This document shows, piece after piece, positions 61,933 through 64,000 of a DNA stretch of 64,000 nucleotides (its first letter is position 1; every line of letters starts with the position of its first letter). This DNA comes from Pseudomonadota bacterium. GTDB lineage: Bacteria; Campylobacterota; Campylobacteria; Campylobacterales; Sulfurospirillaceae. Location of the stretch: the NCBI GenBank assembly GCA_017860615.1, contig JAGDMU010000010.1:62001-126000 (forward strand), read 5' to 3'. Below the pieces are notes generated by a model. It ran no database searches. It had not been told where the DNA came from and was given only the letters and a program-made list of their open reading frames with translations. The translations under genes were made by a program, and so were the position numbers.

Positions 61933-63216
61933 CTACAGCCCCCTTGCTACGACAATGATAGCACTGATGAAAATGTTGGCAATCGCTAACGGCATCAAGA
62001 CTTTCCATCCCAGTGTTTGCAACTGATCGTAACGAAAACGAGGCAATGTCCAGCGCACCCACACAAAGACAAAATTCATAAAAAGCAGTTTGAGTGCAAA
62101 AGTAGCTATTTGAATCACGGCAGTTGCGACGTTGGTTGACGTCTCACTAAGCCCTAAAACAAGTAGTGCGCCAACACCTGCTATAACAAGCACGTTTAAT
62201 CCAATCAACCCTTTTTGTAAAAAAGCACTCTCATGGTTTCTAATATCATTCGCCTTATGCCACCTATTATGTTTTTGAATCCATCGCATCGCAGACCAGC
62301 TTCCAAGGGGAAGTGCCACGATAAGAACCATTAAAATAAAAGGCATATACGCTTGTAAGGTTTGGGTATTGAGATACGGTAGATGATACCCGCCCAAAAA
62401 AAGTGTCACGATCAATGCACTTGATGCACTCATCGCAACATATTCACCGACAAAAAAGAGTCCAAAACGCATGGCGCTATACTCGGTATGAAAACCACCA
62501 ACGATCTCACTCTCACCTTCGGCTAAATCAAACGGCGTACGATTGGCTTCAGCAAATGCCGTGATGATAAAAATAAGTGCTGCGATAGGCTGAATGATAA
62601 TCCCCCACGCAGGGATAAATCCAAAGAGTAACTGCCCTTGATACGCCACAATGTCACCCAAATGAATGGAGCCATACGTAATAAGCACTGAAACCACAGA
62701 AAGCCCCATCGCCGCTTCGTAACTGATGACTTGTGCACCTGCTCGCATCGCACCTAAAAGGGAGTACTTATTGCGACTCGACCAACCACCAAGCATAATG
62801 CCATAGACACTTAAGCCTGCTAACGCTAAAAACCAAAGCACGCCCAAATCCATCGGCAAACCCTGCATGATGAAACGCTCACCGTTGATGATGAGATCAT
62901 CCGCAAAAGGCATCACCATAAAGCTTAAAAAAGCGGAGGCAAAAACGATGACAGGTGCTAGAGAGAAAAAGAAACTCTCTTGAATGGCTTTGGCTTTAAA
63001 ATCCTCTTTAAAAACCAGTTTGAGCATATCGGCAAAGGACTGGATAAGTCCTCCTAGACGAATACCGTTAATATGACAGCGATTGGGACCTAAACGATCT
63101 TGAATAAGTCCAGCAACACGTCGTTCTATCCAGACTAAAATCGGTGCAGCGCCAAGGGAGAAGAGAAGTGCTAAAATGACATTGATGATGACAACAGCAA
63201 TACTTATGGTACTCAT
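61933..63216 (-). CDS. nuoH: NADH-quinone oxidoreductase subunit H, enlarged
   Basis: A 427-residue membrane subunit forming the quinone entry channel: WIERRVAGLIQDRLGPNR, FAEANRTPFDLAEGESEIVGGFHTEY (spread over ~218-243) and RFRYDQLQTLGWKVLMP. The E. coli protein is about 325 residues (from memory). The extra ~95 residues lie between the FFVGEYVAM helix and the final RWTLPRFRYDQ block and contain two more TM-like segments (AYMPFILMVLIVALPLG and LIGLNVLVIAGVGALLVLG) with a charged linker. The frame is uninterrupted. Confidence 0.95.
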   Translation of the reverse strand: MSTISIAVVIINVILALLFSLGAAPILVWIERRVAGLIQDRLGPNRCHINGIRLGGLIQSFADMLKLVFKEDFKAKAIQESFFFSLAPVIVFASAFLSFMVMPFADDLIINGERFIMQGLPMDLGVLWFLALAGLSVYGIMLGGWSSRNKYSLLGAMRAGAQVISYEAAMGLSVVSVLITYGSIHLGDIVAYQGQLLFGFIPAWGIIIQPIAALIFIITAFAEANRTPFDLAEGESEIVGGFHTEYSAMRFGLFFVGEYVAMSASSALIVTLFLGGYHLPYLNTQTLQAYMPFILMVLIVALPLGSWSAMRWIQKHNRWHKANDIRNHESAFLQKGLIGLNVLVIAGVGALLVLGLSETSTNVATAVIQIATFALKLLFMNFVFVWVRWTLPRFRYDQLQTLGWKVLMPLAIANIFISAIIVVARGL

Positions 63217-64000
63217 AGCGCTATCTTTGGCGTGGTTTTAAGGGAGTCAAAGGAGACGCCTTTGAGCACTTCATAAAAGAAGAGTTCGGCTTCCCACACC
63301 TCTTTACAGGTAAAAATGGTATCGCCCAAAATGGGAGCTAAAATCGCAAGCAGTGTTTTATGCCCATGCTCACTTTGAATGGCGCAAGCGCTATGCTGTA
63401 CATACCCATCAAGATTGATAAAACTTCCCTCTCGTCTGGTATGCGAAGCGATGGGAAGTACCAGTTCGACCTCTTTACACGTTACTTCGCAACGGGAACA
63501 GAGAATCGCAATGTTTTGTGTATAGCCCATCTCTTTGATAACGTTAGCATCGCTTCGACCGATGAGTACTACCAATTCAACTCTATTAAGTGCTTCTTGC
63601 AACATCTCTTTAGACGTATCAATGCCTAAAAGAGGGAGTGCTCTAGCATTGGCAGAGCGGTCATTGCATTTTAAAAAGTCATCGCCAAAGCTGGTATCAA
63701 AACGCTCAGGTTCATAGGCATTGAGCGCAATTTCGTAAAGTTTTGCTAGTTTTTGAACACGAACCATCTCTTCTAAAGAGAGGTTTGATGAGATCACAAA
63801 AGCGGTTTTACCAAGGTGACGTTTTAAAAGACGTAGCAGTTTTCCCTCGGCATATTCGTATTCACTTATTTTGCCACGAATCAGGGCATGAAACTCTTTA
63901 TTTTCGTTCTCTTTGTGGTAACTCAAACGCCCTGCATCGCAAATAAAATAACCGTTGATTTTGTCATTGAGACGTGGGCGATAACGGTAAATGACCTCAT
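63213..64000 (-). CDS. nuoG: NADH-quinone oxidoreductase subunit G, 5' end beyond the window
   Basis: The frame is open at the right edge; the visible 3' part is ~262 residues. It begins within a conserved NuoG stretch, RYRPRLNDKINGYFICDAGR, and continues through molybdopterin-oxidoreductase-like sequence (VVLIGRSDANVIKEMGY, VLPIASHTRREGSFINLDG). The N-terminal Fe-S motifs lie outside. First gene of the minus-strand half, so its promoter must lie to the right. Overlaps nuoH by four bases. Confidence 0.92.
   Translation of the reverse strand, partial: EVIYRYRPRLNDKINGYFICDAGRLSYHKENENKEFHALIRGKISEYEYAEGKLLRLLKRHLGKTAFVISSNLSLEEMVRVQKLAKLYEIALNAYEPERFDTSFGDDFLKCNDRSANARALPLLGIDTSKEMLQEALNRVELVVLIGRSDANVIKEMGYTQNIAILCSRCEVTCKEVELVLPIASHTRREGSFINLDGYVQHSACAIQSEHGHKTLLAILAPILGDTIFTCKEVWEAELFFYEVLKGVSFDSLKTTPKIAL

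Noticed and set aside
61933-63216. Idea that the long NuoH results from two genes joined by a frameshift or a lost stop
   Set aside because: Conserved NuoH blocks occur once, in order, at both ends, and the extra part is internal and membrane-like; no second gene is seen.
1-64000. Search for tRNA or rRNA genes, CRISPR arrays, insertion sequences, prophage genes and attachment sites
   Set aside because: No cloverleaf, regularly spaced repeats, transposase, integrase or phage structural genes were found by reading; gaps between genes are all under 300 bases.

Overview
The window looks like chromosomal DNA of a Campylobacterota (epsilonproteobacterium), most likely a Sulfurospirillum-type organism. 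It is AT-rich and densely packed. It carries a Wolinella-type frdCAB fumarate reductase with a four-histidine diheme FrdC. From memory, two gene strings match Campylobacter jejuni order: argS-tatA-gmk-acidic protein-fliR-ABC ATPase-tsf-rpsB, and Fe-S protein-hemN-DUF2603-argF-hemB-ribA. There is also a tandem pair of dynamin-like GTPases as in C. jejuni. Unlike Campylobacter and Helicobacter, complex I has NuoE and NuoF. I see no rRNA, tRNA, CRISPR array, insertion sequence or prophage, and no gene-free stretch longer than 300 bases.

Layout. 1-2.7 kb: NadD fused in frame to the ribosome-silencing factor RsfS, then a diheme cytochrome c peroxidase divergent from a PerR-like regulator and a small exported protein. 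2.7-7 kb: a tightly coupled cassette of TonB-dependent receptor, small periplasmic protein and membrane GGDEF-EAL protein, with a palindrome at its promoter. 7-15.2 kb (minus strand): nuclease, argS, tatA, gmk, an acidic pseudo-receiver protein, fliR, a LolD-like ATPase, tsf, rpsB. 15.4-20.9 kb: mlaA-mlaC, trpA with an Hpt protein, panB, ruvB and an AI-2E family permease. 20.9-29.8 kb (minus): two dynamin-like GTPases, frdCAB and lgt. 29.9-36.2 kb: a CHASE-PAS-PAS-GGDEF protein, hsp20, a Crp/Fnr regulator, ychJ, an MFS exporter, a Phd/RelE toxin-antitoxin module and a small orphan. 36.3-43.5 kb: electron transfer, haem and arginine genes, ribA, an acetyltransferase, mscL and sodB. 43.7-50.6 kb: a NIT-domain chemoreceptor, rsmG, two small unknowns, a degenerate GGDEF protein, then alr and a Csd6/Pgp2-like L,D-peptidase. 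50.8-64 kb: complex I, split into convergent halves nuoABCDEF (+) and nuoGHIJKLMN (-), with a DUF4145 gene between them.

The genes suggest a respiratory, mostly anaerobic or microaerobic lifestyle (fumarate reductase, complex I, oxygen-independent HemN, peroxidase, SOD). Signalling through c-di-GMP is extensive, with three GGDEF proteins. The observations most worth checking are: the receptor/periplasmic/GGDEF-EAL cassette; the exact inversion of the second half of the nuo operon; a 28-residue in-frame gap in FrdB between two cysteine clusters; an enlarged NuoH and an altered nucleotide-binding loop in NuoF; the NadD-RsfS fusion; and the acidic pseudo-receiver protein. Convergent genes are separated by strong hairpins, listed as terminators. 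nuoG runs off the right edge and nadD off the left edge.
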